NCBI GenBank assembly: GCA_013433145.1
Contig: CM024177.1
Span: 7,094,110 to 7,158,109 of the forward strand
DNA from: Ascaris suum
Taxonomy: Eukaryota; Nematoda; Chromadorea; Rhabditida; Ascarididae
Length of the DNA: 64,000 bases
Direction of reading: 5' to 3'
Shown one piece after another: positions 38,952 to 50,314 of this stretch. The position numbers and the translations under genes are program-made. Positions within the stretch are counted from its first letter, which is position 1, and each line of letters begins with the position of its first letter. Below the pieces are notes generated by a model. The model was not told the origin of the DNA, did no database searches, and saw only the letters and a program-made list of their open reading frames with translations.

Positions 38952-41900
38952 TCATCTCTAGATCCTCCAACCACCATGTCGTTTAATGGATATAATAATT
39001 CGTTTTCGAAATCGTTTTCCTTAACGAGATGTAACAGAAGGAAAATGACCTACTTAATATGATGGACGAGTTTTATGCTAAACATTTTATCGTTTCAAAA
39101 TTCAAAGGGAACTAGCTATCTGTAGGCATTTTAGTGAAAAGAACTAGCAAATTTTTTACACAGCCAAATTTGCCTCTGATATTTAATGGTTTTTGCACCG
39201 ATTAGAACTTGTAAGTTACATTTGGAACATCGCAGCCTTTCAGAGAGTCACTTTCTTGCCACCTTAGTTCTCCCTCCTCTTTTCAGCTCTGAATTTCTGA
39301 ATTTCTCTGAATTTCCTAAGCCATTTTCTCGCCGAAACAACGTTTATACTTAATACAGAGTACGGAATTGTTGCTACAACCCAAATAGCCGGGATTTTGA
39401 CAAGTAGTGTTACTGGTTTATCTCCATGAACCCTTAAATGTGATTCACTTTAATCTTCCCTATACGTATGACGCGGTTACGACGCCTAATTTATATGTTT
39501 TTATGACAGGTTGATATTGTAAGGTTATTTTTTCCTGTTAACTTAAGACAGGTTAATTCACTAAAATATTGTTGGCTTTTTACAATAAATTTTAATTTTG
39601 TTACTGCGTATGCAAAGTAATCAGCACAATTGCTACCTCGTATCGGTGATCATCACTTTCCCTCGTTATGTTCACAGATGCAAATAGTGCTGCACATTTT
39701 AAGAAGCTTTCGATGCATCCTGCAGTGTTAGCTGAAAGAAGATAAAGGTCAAAATGGGCTCAAACGACCCTTTCGCAGTCTTTGTCAGTTATATTTTCAT
39801 ACTTTCTAGTGCTGTCGCATGCCAAGAACATTTAGTGCTTGTTGAACATTGCTCACTGCATTTCCATCTAGCTGATTCCATTTTCGAGGCTGTATAGGGG
39901 TTCGTTCTAAATGAATCTACGGTACTATGTCGATGAGTGGGAGGCGATTTATCCATGGGCTGCTGCATTCATCGGTCCTTATCATAAGCAGTTCAACAAC
40001 GACTTCAGAGGTGCCAAGTAAATGATGTTTTTAAAAAACGCCAGAGGAATTGGGACGATATGCGTTCAAGCACTCAGCCTGCAATACCGACCACTCGGCG
40101 ATATATCGGTGAAAAAATTCGACCGCTGAATAACTACTGCACAATTGGATCATTCAAATAGAAATCTTTATCGACCAACATGCAGTGTTTATAATGTCTT
40201 TCGAAGCCAATACATTAAAGATGAAAATCTCTATAGGAGATCAGTTATGCCGTAAATTACAACCTCTTCGCTTCTCTAGTGTGTCCTGGTGGCAGCCACG
40301 CAAACACTTTTGACGACCGCTCGTTTGAACATTTTAAGAAAAGGCACCACCAATAATGACTTATTAATACATCCTCATTTTCGTCGAGTCGACGGCCGTT
40401 ATTGCTGTTCAGAATGATCGTTTTTTCCGTTTTGGAGGACTAATAGACTGCGAAATGTTCTTCCACGTGCACTTTGTCAGAACCTTTAAATGCCACGAAT
40501 CATTTCCGAGGTGCTGATCATTGCTGCGATAGTCACCCTAAGTCAATGCCAAACTGCAGACCATTTCACTGACCTCTGAGTTGGAACTATTCAAGAAGTT
40601 GACGAATGAGAGAAGGGAATGAGGTTTCCTTTCGGTTTCTTCAGAATCCAGGGTGGAAGTTGTTCCGCGCATCACTGCGCACGCAGAAGAACATTGAATA
40701 TCTGCTAAAGCTTAGTTAATTTATCATCAAGCAGTGTTCGTTGATAGGTGTCGAGTTGGAAAAAAAGTTCAAAAGTATTAATATTGTCACTACGCGCACA
40801 TGCACAAGGAGTTGGATCGTTGCGATGATGGAATGTTTGTGTACATATCCACAAAATATCCGTCTCTGATTTGCTCAGTACTTTATATCTTATCTAATCA
40901 GCACATTAAGCATTTTCCAATCAGTTTATGGTCACAGCAGGTGTACTATGCGGTGAATTTTGGATTTAGTCGTTTCACATATGTCCTCCAATAAATTCCA
41001 GCTGCTATGATGTATGCAACTGCAGATGCAGTAATAGTGGAAATTCTTACTCATTCATTGCGCAGAGAACTATCGGCCAGGTTTATTTTCACTTCTGAGT
41101 TTCTAATGTCTACCTTCATGCTTGCTGGGAACGTTAGTTGTTTAGTTTGCTACAGCTGACTGTTTAGCTGTCGACCAGCTGAGCCTCCAGAACAGCTGGT
41201 GCTGGATGCAAAATTTGTTCGGCATGTTGTTGAGCATCGCAGGATAACCACCTATACAAAAATTCACCCGTTGAATTCTAAAGGGGACGAGATACACTTA
41301 AAAGATTCCAAACATTTGCATTTCCAATTCATGGAGATCGCGAGATTCCAACTGCGAGACGAAAAACGTTTCGCACAAATTACTGCAACTTTTATGTAAT
41401 GTGAGAAAATACTATGAAGTGTGAGAAAAAATTACTAGAAAACTGTTGAAGACACCGCAAAAAGCGACGATTATTAAGAACGAAAGTTTAGAAATGTAAA
41501 CACTGCACTATAGAAACTGAATACGAGATGCCAAATGTACTCATTCCCTTAGGTAGCAGCCGAGTACGAGATTGGATGGTGTGTTTGCATCCAATTCTTT
41601 CATTCATTGACAAGATTCGTAGGTACTATTGTACCAAAACTATTTAACATTGTTGTATTGTTGTGAAGCAAGGTAAGTAGCAACCAAGGCAGGTATTACA
41701 TGTGCCAAATTCGCTTGAAACAATTTGGTCATTAGTAAAACCTGACTTGGTACGCTTCTTCAGCTTCGCAATAAATAGGTGCATATATGATAGGGAATTC
41801 GTAGTCGGACGATGAATAAGTGCAAGAACTCCAGCGAAGCGACCCAACGTCTGAGATGTACAAGCGAAAGGAACCGATAAGAGGTGTACAAATCACAGTT

Positions 41901-44900
41901 CTGTTCTTTTCTGCGGCATCGCTCCAAGCCGGTCTAAGAGGTGCCAATTTAACCGCATTGAAAAATTGGCAAGATCTGAGGCCGCTTTGGCCTTAGCTTT
42001 TGATGAGGCAGAACTTTCGAACCAACACCTAGGGAACGGCTGACACCCTCACAGTTGTGCAGATGATACCCAGAATAGAGCAGGCGGTGGATAGCATTCT
42101 TTCAGGGAAAAGGCAGGGCCCGCCTTACCAGGTGACTTCCTATGTCATTCGCTTCCATATTTCGCCAGGTTATAGTTTATTACTTAGCAGACTCCCCTGA
42201 GGGAGAGCCGTCCATCCATGCGTACCGAAATATGCCGTTGGGGTATGTGAGTTGGATTTACGCGCATTCATTGCCCGCTTAGCTCATATGAACTGCGACA
42301 GAGCAATGCCTTGAAGACGATAATACAGTGCCGAACGTCGGATCTCCTTGGCGCACGCTACGCATAAACAAACGCCTTCTTTCCTTTTTTTACATGAAGT
42401 AGTCATCATTACTGTCTGATTTACTTCACATAGTTAATAATAACTTAAAGGTGATTGCCCTTCGGTGGAATAAAACGTTCTTCACTGAAAAAATATCTCT
42501 TTACTGGGATGCAATAATAATTCCTCAGCTATAGGACGGTTCTTATTAGGAAGGACTAGGTGGCATTTTTGAAGTAAATCCAAAATTATGCATCAAAAGA
42601 GGAAATTTATCTGTTGAAGAAAATGTTTGATCTTAAACAGTTTGACATAACGGAATGTAAATGACATCCTTAGTTGAAAGCGTTTACGGAAAACACTCTT
42701 GTCATATGCCTGAAAGTAATGCCATATAAGTATGCTATCATGAGGTGCCAGATATGTGCTGCCAGTACAGTTGTGATAAATGAGATGGGAAATGAAAGAC
42801 ATTGCCCATGTTCGAGTTTCAGGTGGAGGTTGGAAGGGCTGAAAAGATGTTGTTCGAGACAAAACAAAATGAACAAAAATACACCGAAATAGCTAGTTGT
42901 CTTATTTCGGCTGCTGCGTCACTCAAATATTTCGGCTCATTGAGAGCTGCAGATGTTGAACTTTTACTTGTTATGCATTCTGAACCTCTTATTTCATCAC
43001 AAGGATAGAAGAAGGAAGAGCGGACGCAAACAAAAGGAGTTGTTTTTCTTGGCAAGTTTATCTGCATGCCTGTTTACGTACATGTTCATTAAAGAACCTT
43101 CGCAGTGGTTATGCATTTTGTCATGGGAATAACTTCATGCATCAGATAATGGAGTTCCTTACTTAATATTTCAATTCCAGTTCCTCAGTCAAATTGATTA
43201 ATTCTTTTGTTCCATCACTTCTACCTCATTTGATTTATCTTGCCTTGCAGAATTTGTTTACCAAGATAAGATTTGAACCAGACGTGATCAGATTTGCTAA
43301 CTGCTTAGCAACACTACTGACGATTTCTGTGACAATGCCCTCATGTCTTAAATAGCAAAGTGCATGCTGCTCACAGGCCTTTTGTTTGCTCCTCGCATCG
43401 TTTCAATCAACACATGGATAATAAATTAGACAAAAATAAATAAATAAAGCAGATATTCTTTTTTCATGCGCGTTGCCCCATATGCGCCACATTGTTTCTT
43501 TGTTCGGAGATGCGCAACGTTTATTATAGGGAAGATGAGAGAAATGCTGATGTGAAAATCGCGGCAATTTCCTTCAAATCCCCCTTTAATGCCGAACGAT
43601 GCGCTGTCAATAGGTGTGACGACGTGGCCTTGCTTACGAACCCGCAGCAAGTTCGATCTTGCCTGCCCTGAAGCAATTGCGACCTTGCGGAGATTGTGGG
43701 AACCTTCTTCAGGTAACTTTCGAAGTCACCTGCAACTGTAATATTGTGAACATGTTCGGCTCAATTCGGGTTCAAAGAACAACAATCTGCGCGTTTGCTG
43801 TGCGACCGATATATGCTCAGTGTACGCAAGTTCACCGTGCAAATGTCAACGAAATTTCAGTCTGCATGCGTGTGCCCATCACTCGGGTATTTTCCCATCG
43901 AAATTCACTGGAAGTGATTTTGTTGGACAAAGCTATTCATAAGATCACGTCATAAGGAGCGTGATGCAGGCTTCTTCCTGAACCATGAACGTTTAAAAAG
44001 CCTATAGACGCTTGAATGTGTCAAAAATTTGTTTCCGAGCCTTCGCGAAATTATAAACCTTTCGTAAAAGGCTTCTGCGAGCGATTTGTTCACTCAAAAT
44101 CAGAAAGCACTATTACGTCTCTTTTTGCATGCGAGTAACCATCAGAAGTGGCTGGCCGCGTGGGCAGCATACGAGTACATGGATTGCGCTAACCCCTCTG
44201 GCATGTTTTTTCGCTTGTTGACACACCTGAATCAAGGATATAAACCAGCTAAAGACGAAAACGCGGGTCTATATTGCCCGTACAATCCAACCTAGATAGA
44301 TAAGTTCTATCATAATGTTTGCCTATTCAAAAAATAAGACTGGTGCAACATCGCGGCTGTTTTCTCTATTCACTTTATTGTTTATCACCGCTCAAAAAAA
44401 AAATGAAAACACTATTACAATCAACATGTGAGGTGGATACATTTTCTTTGCGCTCCAAAATGCATCGAGGGATCGGCCATCGTCAATCCATACTGTAATG
44501 CGTTGAGCATCTTTAAAACGGACATCAAAATTTTAGTTCTAACTCGAGTTTCAAATTTATAGTCTCATGACTTCAAAAGCCATGCGCCATCACAAAAAAA
44601 TATCGGATAGTTTACCAGAGTTGAACCGTGTGTTACTAAAATGCATTATTTTTATTGCACTTTGCAGAAGCTGAACTGCGTCAGACATGAAACTAAGGTG
44701 ACAAAGTGAGGGCTGCAATGTGCGTAAAGATACAAAATCGTTTTGTTGCAGCATTCTTTCTACATTTGCTGCCCGTCTGTAATGACTTTCACACAGATAA
44801 CCGCGACAAAGATATTTGTTGCTGTCTGAAAAGGAAATAGGCAGAACGAGGGGGAGGGGGGAGGCAGGGTGGGTGGGAGAGGGGCTCTTGTTGGAATCAC

Positions 44901-46697
44901 AGAAGACATACTATGACGACTCCTCCAGTCGTTGTAGAATTGACAGTGTTGAATTTAATATAGTTTACGCTCGACAGGTCGCTGATAGATCGAACGGCTG
45001 AAAAGTAATTCCCTTTGATTTCTTCATAAAATACAATCTAACCACGCTCTTGTTCTCGAGTCAATTCCACCGACTGAGTAAGAAGCTGATACTGAGGCTT
45101 CTTGTATTGCACTGATAATATGGACGAAGAGGTACAACCTGTATTTACAAAGGTTTTGACTCCGGCCTATAAATTTAAACTGAACTGATGCAAGCATAAC
45201 ATACCACACGTCCGAGAAATTCAAAAGCCCATGAATGTAGGAAAATTTCGGTTCAATTAAAATGCATATAACCCCGCTGAAAACTTTTTTTGAACTGAAG
45301 ATGGAAATTGCGTCTGGCGGCTAATATCTATGCATGGAAGTTCGTATAATATGAGAAGTCGCCCTTTGGTATGACTGTGCTCTTCAAATTTCATGGTGCC
45401 CCATTGCTTCATATACAGACAGAAAGCCCACAAAGACATGCGTAAAAACGGAATGTGAACGTACTTCGTTCCACAGTTGGACCCGAGCTGTTGGCTCCAT
45501 CACTTAATCGCTGTTTTTCTTTCTGATTTACTTGATCCTCGCCCGACGTTCTTCCTGCATTCTGTGTGCGGTTAGCACTTGAAAATCTTTGCTGCGTAAC
45601 CCTCTGTTCTACGCCGTTCTGAAATCAATGCATGACGAAAATTGATAGCTCCCCGCTGTGTGCAAAACTGAAGCCTCTAACGCCAGCTATTTGATGATCG
45701 CCTATGAAAACTAAAGGTGAAAAGCTGTAAGAGGGCCGGCACAATATGCTTCTGAACAGTCTGCTCATGTTAGCTCCAACGATGCTAAAACGTCTTAAAA
45801 TATATGGAATACCTTCGCATTGCAACTGGTCGTATTTTTTCTGTGACCCGAACAACATGAGATGAAATGCCGATCCGTGCGAAATCCTTTTTTGTTGGAT
45901 TATTTTAAGTGAGCGCAGTTTCATCGACACAAACGAATCAAAGTTAAAATAGTGCTGAGGCCATCCTATAATGTACACTTTACATAACAAATTTCATAGC
46001 TCCACCCTTGTCGATGCGCTCATGGAAACTACTATTTAGAGAAAAGGAAACAATTAAAGCGGAAAGATGAAAGACGTAATGTCACTGCGATCGTCCTCTG
46101 TGAAGCAAAGATGTATAAGAATGGAAGACCACTAATTATGTTTTTCCTATACAGTGGACCAGCTATATATGTGGTAATTCTTTTGAACATGTTTGTTACA
46201 TGCGAAAGTTGTATATGCTCTCTCCCTATCAAGAAAGTAGTGGCCAGGTCGGCCTGGTTCATTTTAAAACGTAAGTGATTTTCACTTGCAGGCTGCAGTT
46301 GATTTGCAAGTTTGCCGACAGTTTAAATCGTTAATAACTGCTATGAAAAATTTTGAGTTCCAAGGAAAGGAATGAGAGGAGATGACCCTCCAATGTAAGT
46401 TATAACAACCAAACTTTAAACTCTAAATTTTCATTGCTCCTAAGTTTAAACCAACATTCTATCGACGCAAGTGCTATGCTTAAAAATTATGGCATAATGT
46501 TAGAGAAGTTGAAAACGCACAAAGAAATCAAAGAAAGCAAACGCACAAAGAAAAGTGAAACCTTCCTCAATGCTCATATGTTTTCGTTAAGATTTGCAAA
46601 AGAGAGCGAAAAGTCAATACAGCTGGGCATTTAGTTGTATTCTTAGTAATGAAGTTTTGTTTCTAAGGAACGCTTTCATAATTCAATAAAATCTCAC
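38952..46697. other. No identifiable gene
   Basis: About 7.7 kb between convergent collagen B (+) and the ground-like gene (-). AATAAA at 39584-39589 could serve collagen B but is over 600 bases from its stop. A G-rich stretch lies at 44.85 kb. Open frames at 43.4-44.3 kb are within chance expectation. Confidence 0.45.
44850..44884 (+). repeat. G-rich tract
   Basis: Closely spaced runs of four to six G broken by single A, C or T. At least four runs of three or more G make it a G-quadruplex candidate on the plus strand. Confidence 0.8.
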
Positions 46698-49600
46698 TCA
46701 GCACATTACCTCGAATGGTGTCGGATAGGAATAGAAATATTTGCCGTCATGTTCGAATTTACAAGTGAGGTTTCCTTGGTATGCAGTTTTGGCAGCGAAA
46801 TCTTTTAAGGCGACAATCGTTTCGAAACTCTTGCCAAACTTTCTCTCAGCGGTCCTCTGTATGACCTAGAATATTTGTGCAATACAACGGGGATCGCTAT
46901 TTATGACTACATTATTATTATCGTAAATAGGAAATGTTGCTGTTATTCTAAAATAATAATAACTGCTGCTAAAAAGTGCGAAAAAAGGCGATGAGTATTT
47001 CATATTATGCATCATCTGCGATTCTTATCTCTCCGGTTGTCTAATTATCAGATTACTATGGATTATTATCTATTATCAGATTGTCTCATTTTATGTATTA
47101 TTTTTATGCGTATTATTTAGTGCACAATATGTTATGCTACTACTACACTTAATAATTCTGTGTGCTATCCATTATCTGTAGCATATATTATAGTATACTC
47201 CGACATGTATAATCCGATTATTCATTAGCAACTTAATCGACCTCAGACACACTTCATTTCATTTCATTTCACCGTCTTCGAGTAGAAAAAGATTGCAAAG
47301 AAGTATATGAACACAATAAGCAAAGAAAATAGCGGAGCAGATAGCGGAATAGAAGAATGGAAAGAAAAACAGAATATTTAGAAAAGAGTATCCCTAAGAA
47401 ACCTGGAATGATTATGTCGGAGTACCAGTTCTGTAACAGTGAAAATGACTCAGCAGCATTTTGAAGTGGGAGCATTTACGACGTTGGCAGGAAGCAGATT
47501 GCCTGGTTCTACAGGACGAAGCTGGAAACTATGGGGGAAGAGCTAATGTGTATATTGCTGAGAAAAAGAAAAAACATCGCAAGAAATAGTCTGCTTTATA
47601 TCTCAATTAATATTTGTCAATAGTGAATATCCATTGCATATATCGCTCAAGGAGTTTTTTGGCTATAGCGTAATTTTAAATTCTTTGTTCATAAAGATGA
47701 CCCTTCTCAAAAATGCTTATTTTTCTTTAATGGCGTGTGAATTTTTTCCTCATATAACTCATTATTTTGGGAAAGTGAAGCATTTCGAACTGACTTAACG
47801 TCAGTTTCAACTGTCATAATAACATTTTTCCGAAAGTACCTTAGCGATTAGACCAATATTGCAGTCGTTGAAATTAGGTTGTTTTGAGAGTTGCTTGTAA
47901 GCAGTAGTCATCGTGGTCTCCAAGTCAAGGCTGCAGCATGCGTAGCCTGAATGAAATCACACTTCACTTTCAGAGCTTTCTTTATCTCAAGGAAGCTTGC
48001 AACAAAACTACCAGTAACCAATATTCACTCCAAATCTAAATCAGTTCAAATTCTGCAGCCTGTTCAGTGATTCTGATTGTTCAGTGGTTCCATAGGGTCG
48101 ATAAGCTAAAAGTAATGATCACTCAGTGATCGAGCTTAAGTTGGCAGGAACAAAAGTAGATAAGCTGGCAAGCTGCGGAGGAAACGAACCGTCGCCGATA
48201 ATGTGGCACGCACTCTTATCACGTTCAACAAGAATTGATGGATTCACGAAGGGTGGCTTCGTCCTGCCTGAAATCAGCGTTTAAAACATTTTCGATTTTC
48301 CTTAAGAGCGATTACATTTCTCTCGTAATAAACTTCTGAAGAGATCAAATCAAGAATGAATCAGTAGTACAGAAACAAATGGATGATTGCTGAACATCTA
48401 TGTGGGCGAGAGTGTTATGTGAAAAGAAGCTTTGCACTGGTCAGAGGTGACTATGCTTTAATCTGACAAGAAGGCAAACTTTTAATGTCAGGTGCTAACG
48501 AATTTGCTTTTGACGACGTCGTTTGGGAATGAAAAACATCACTGTAATCTTTAATTTGTTGCTATAACTCATATTGGACACAGAGTTCCGACGACCTGTC
48601 AGCTATGTTCACTTGAAAGTCGCTATCCTCGATATGGTTATCAATATCATTGTATCTCTTGCACTGTTACATATATTTTTATAAATGACATAAAATTAAG
48701 GGGAAATTGACAAAACAAATATTAGAACGAAGTGCAGTAAATACTCCTCGTAGAAAAGTGACAAAAAATGCGAAGGAACGCCACCGTCCATCCATTCATT
48801 AACACTATTAAAGCCGATTTAATTCATTACTTTCTTTGATCCATCTTTTTTCATCCACTTCATATATCGACCTATTCATGATTTTTGTTCACTGCATTCA
48901 TTGTGTTCATTTAATTCGTTCTATGCATTCATTCACTCGCATTTCCAACATTATTGATGCTTGCGACTTGAACTGAGGCAGCCAAGCGGTATCATCTTGC
49001 GTAGATTCTATTGGCTCTGATATCACCTGAGGAGAATGATCTTCGTCATGATTCCTACAGTGATGTAGCATATTTTGCTTGGGGGTCGGAAAAGAGCACC
49101 GTCGCTCTTCTAAAAATATTTTGATGATGTTTTCAATAATAACAAACTATCAATGCTGAAATGTGATGCAGCAAAGATCAAACGCTAAACCTAAATGATC
49201 AGTCAAAATAGAAGGGCGGAACAAGTTAACTCACGAATAAAAGAAATTGACCGCAACACCTTGAAGTGGACCTACGCAGAGGGAGAGTCTCAGAATAAGG
49301 ATTGCATTCTACTCACCTTGGCGTTCTGAACGTCCTGCCAAGGTTGGTCGTTGGGACGATTTGTAAGGAGTGAAAGCAGCATTCGGGTCATAGGATCCAT
49401 AGCCGCTTCTGAACGCTCCTGCAGTGTTAAGTGAGTCATCATATGGAGCATTTCCCTGCAATCTCAATGCCTCTGTTGCGCAACATAGAAAAGCAAATGC
49501 CTCACACTATGGGTGAGGAAGATAGGTAAAGGTCGCAAGGAATGCGTTTATAATTTACAGCTGCACTGGTGTTTGCAGTGCTTTTGTTTAATATTTGAGG

Positions 49601-50296
49601 ATACTCCAGTTTTAAAGATACAAATGATATGCCAGTTTCTGAAGAATGAAGATTAGATGACTGAGTTTTAAAAATTCATGATTTCCGATAAATTTCACAT
49701 TTTAATGATTGAGACGCTTCCGATGCTTTCAACATTAATTTGCCATAATAACCTTCAAGATATAATAATGCTTGATGCGAAAGGAGGCTGGAGAGAGGCA
49801 TGAAAAGGCCCTCAAATTTAATAACTGTGGTAAATTTGCAATCAGTTTTAAGGAACCAAGGATTCTAGCTTAGCTGTAGGACGCCAATAAATTCTCCGCT
49901 GCAAGAGAAAGCTAGAGATTTTGGCTGTGGCTGTGAGCCTCCATGTTCTTATACATGCACCAGCAATAAACAGGCAGTATCGGCAATTACCGTTAACCGA
50001 TCGCCAATAAGCGAAGACGATGATGGCAGTGAATAATATTGCGCTTCCTGGATTTGGTAGTTCGGTGAAGGCAGATAAGTGCCCACTTCAGGTAATAAAT
50101 GCGCTTCTGGCGGTACTGCGTAGTTTTTAGATTGGACTGCAGAAATTGGGGCCGGGCAATTGCAAGCAGGTGAGAAAGCAGGCATCTGGCATGTGCAACA
50201 ACAAGCTGGCAGGGGACAGAAGAATGAGGGACATCCAAAGAACTGAGCAAATGAAGGAAGAATCAACCAGAGGAATATTGGGAGAGAATGCCACAT
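46698..50296 (-). CDS. Ground-like domain protein (hedgehog-related GRD/GRL type), four exons
   Basis: Secreted protein of the nematode hedgehog-related class, predicted 239 residues. Exons: 50296-49991, 49455-49317, 47946-47840, 46865-46698. Introns are GT-AG, and junction phases 0, 1, 0 agree throughout. Signal peptide: residues 1-18, ending SFAQ. Then a Cys-rich segment (Cys 22, 27, 32-34, 36, 45, 47), a Pro/Tyr/Ser-rich spacer, and a Gly/Tyr-rich stretch in exon 2. The ground-like domain fills exons 3-4 (about 150-239): Cys-Cys 152-153, DCNI with Cys 177, IQRTAERKFGKSFETIVALKDFA, LTCKFEHDGKY with Cys 219, and YPTPF. Family knowledge: these proteins pair a variable Cys/Pro-rich N-terminus with this domain, lack an autoprocessing Hog part, and are mostly made by epidermal and other cuticle-forming cells. 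Exon 2 is also open in a second frame, but only the chosen one fits the phases and the domain. The last codons (EVMC) follow a donor-like GAG-GTAATG, so a further small exon is possible. Confidence 0.82.
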
Positions 50297-50310
50297 TCCT
50301 GAAAAGAACA
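50294..50310 (-). promoter_or_regulatory. 3' splice acceptor directly before the ground-like gene start
   Basis: On the minus strand GATGTTCTTTTCAG ends at 50299, followed by GA and ATG (50296-50294). A leader of only two bases fits spliced-leader trans-splicing. The in-frame ATG codons further upstream would be lost on splicing. Confidence 0.6.
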
Positions 50311-50314
50311 TCAC

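Noticed and set aside
43426..44295. Cluster of 69-98 codon frames at 43.4-44.3 kb
   Set aside because: Both strands are represented, the frames do not connect by consensus splice sites, and there are no recognisable motifs.
47254..47272. Short TTTCA repeat
   Set aside because: Only about four copies, inside an intron of the ground-like gene; too short to call a meaningful satellite.
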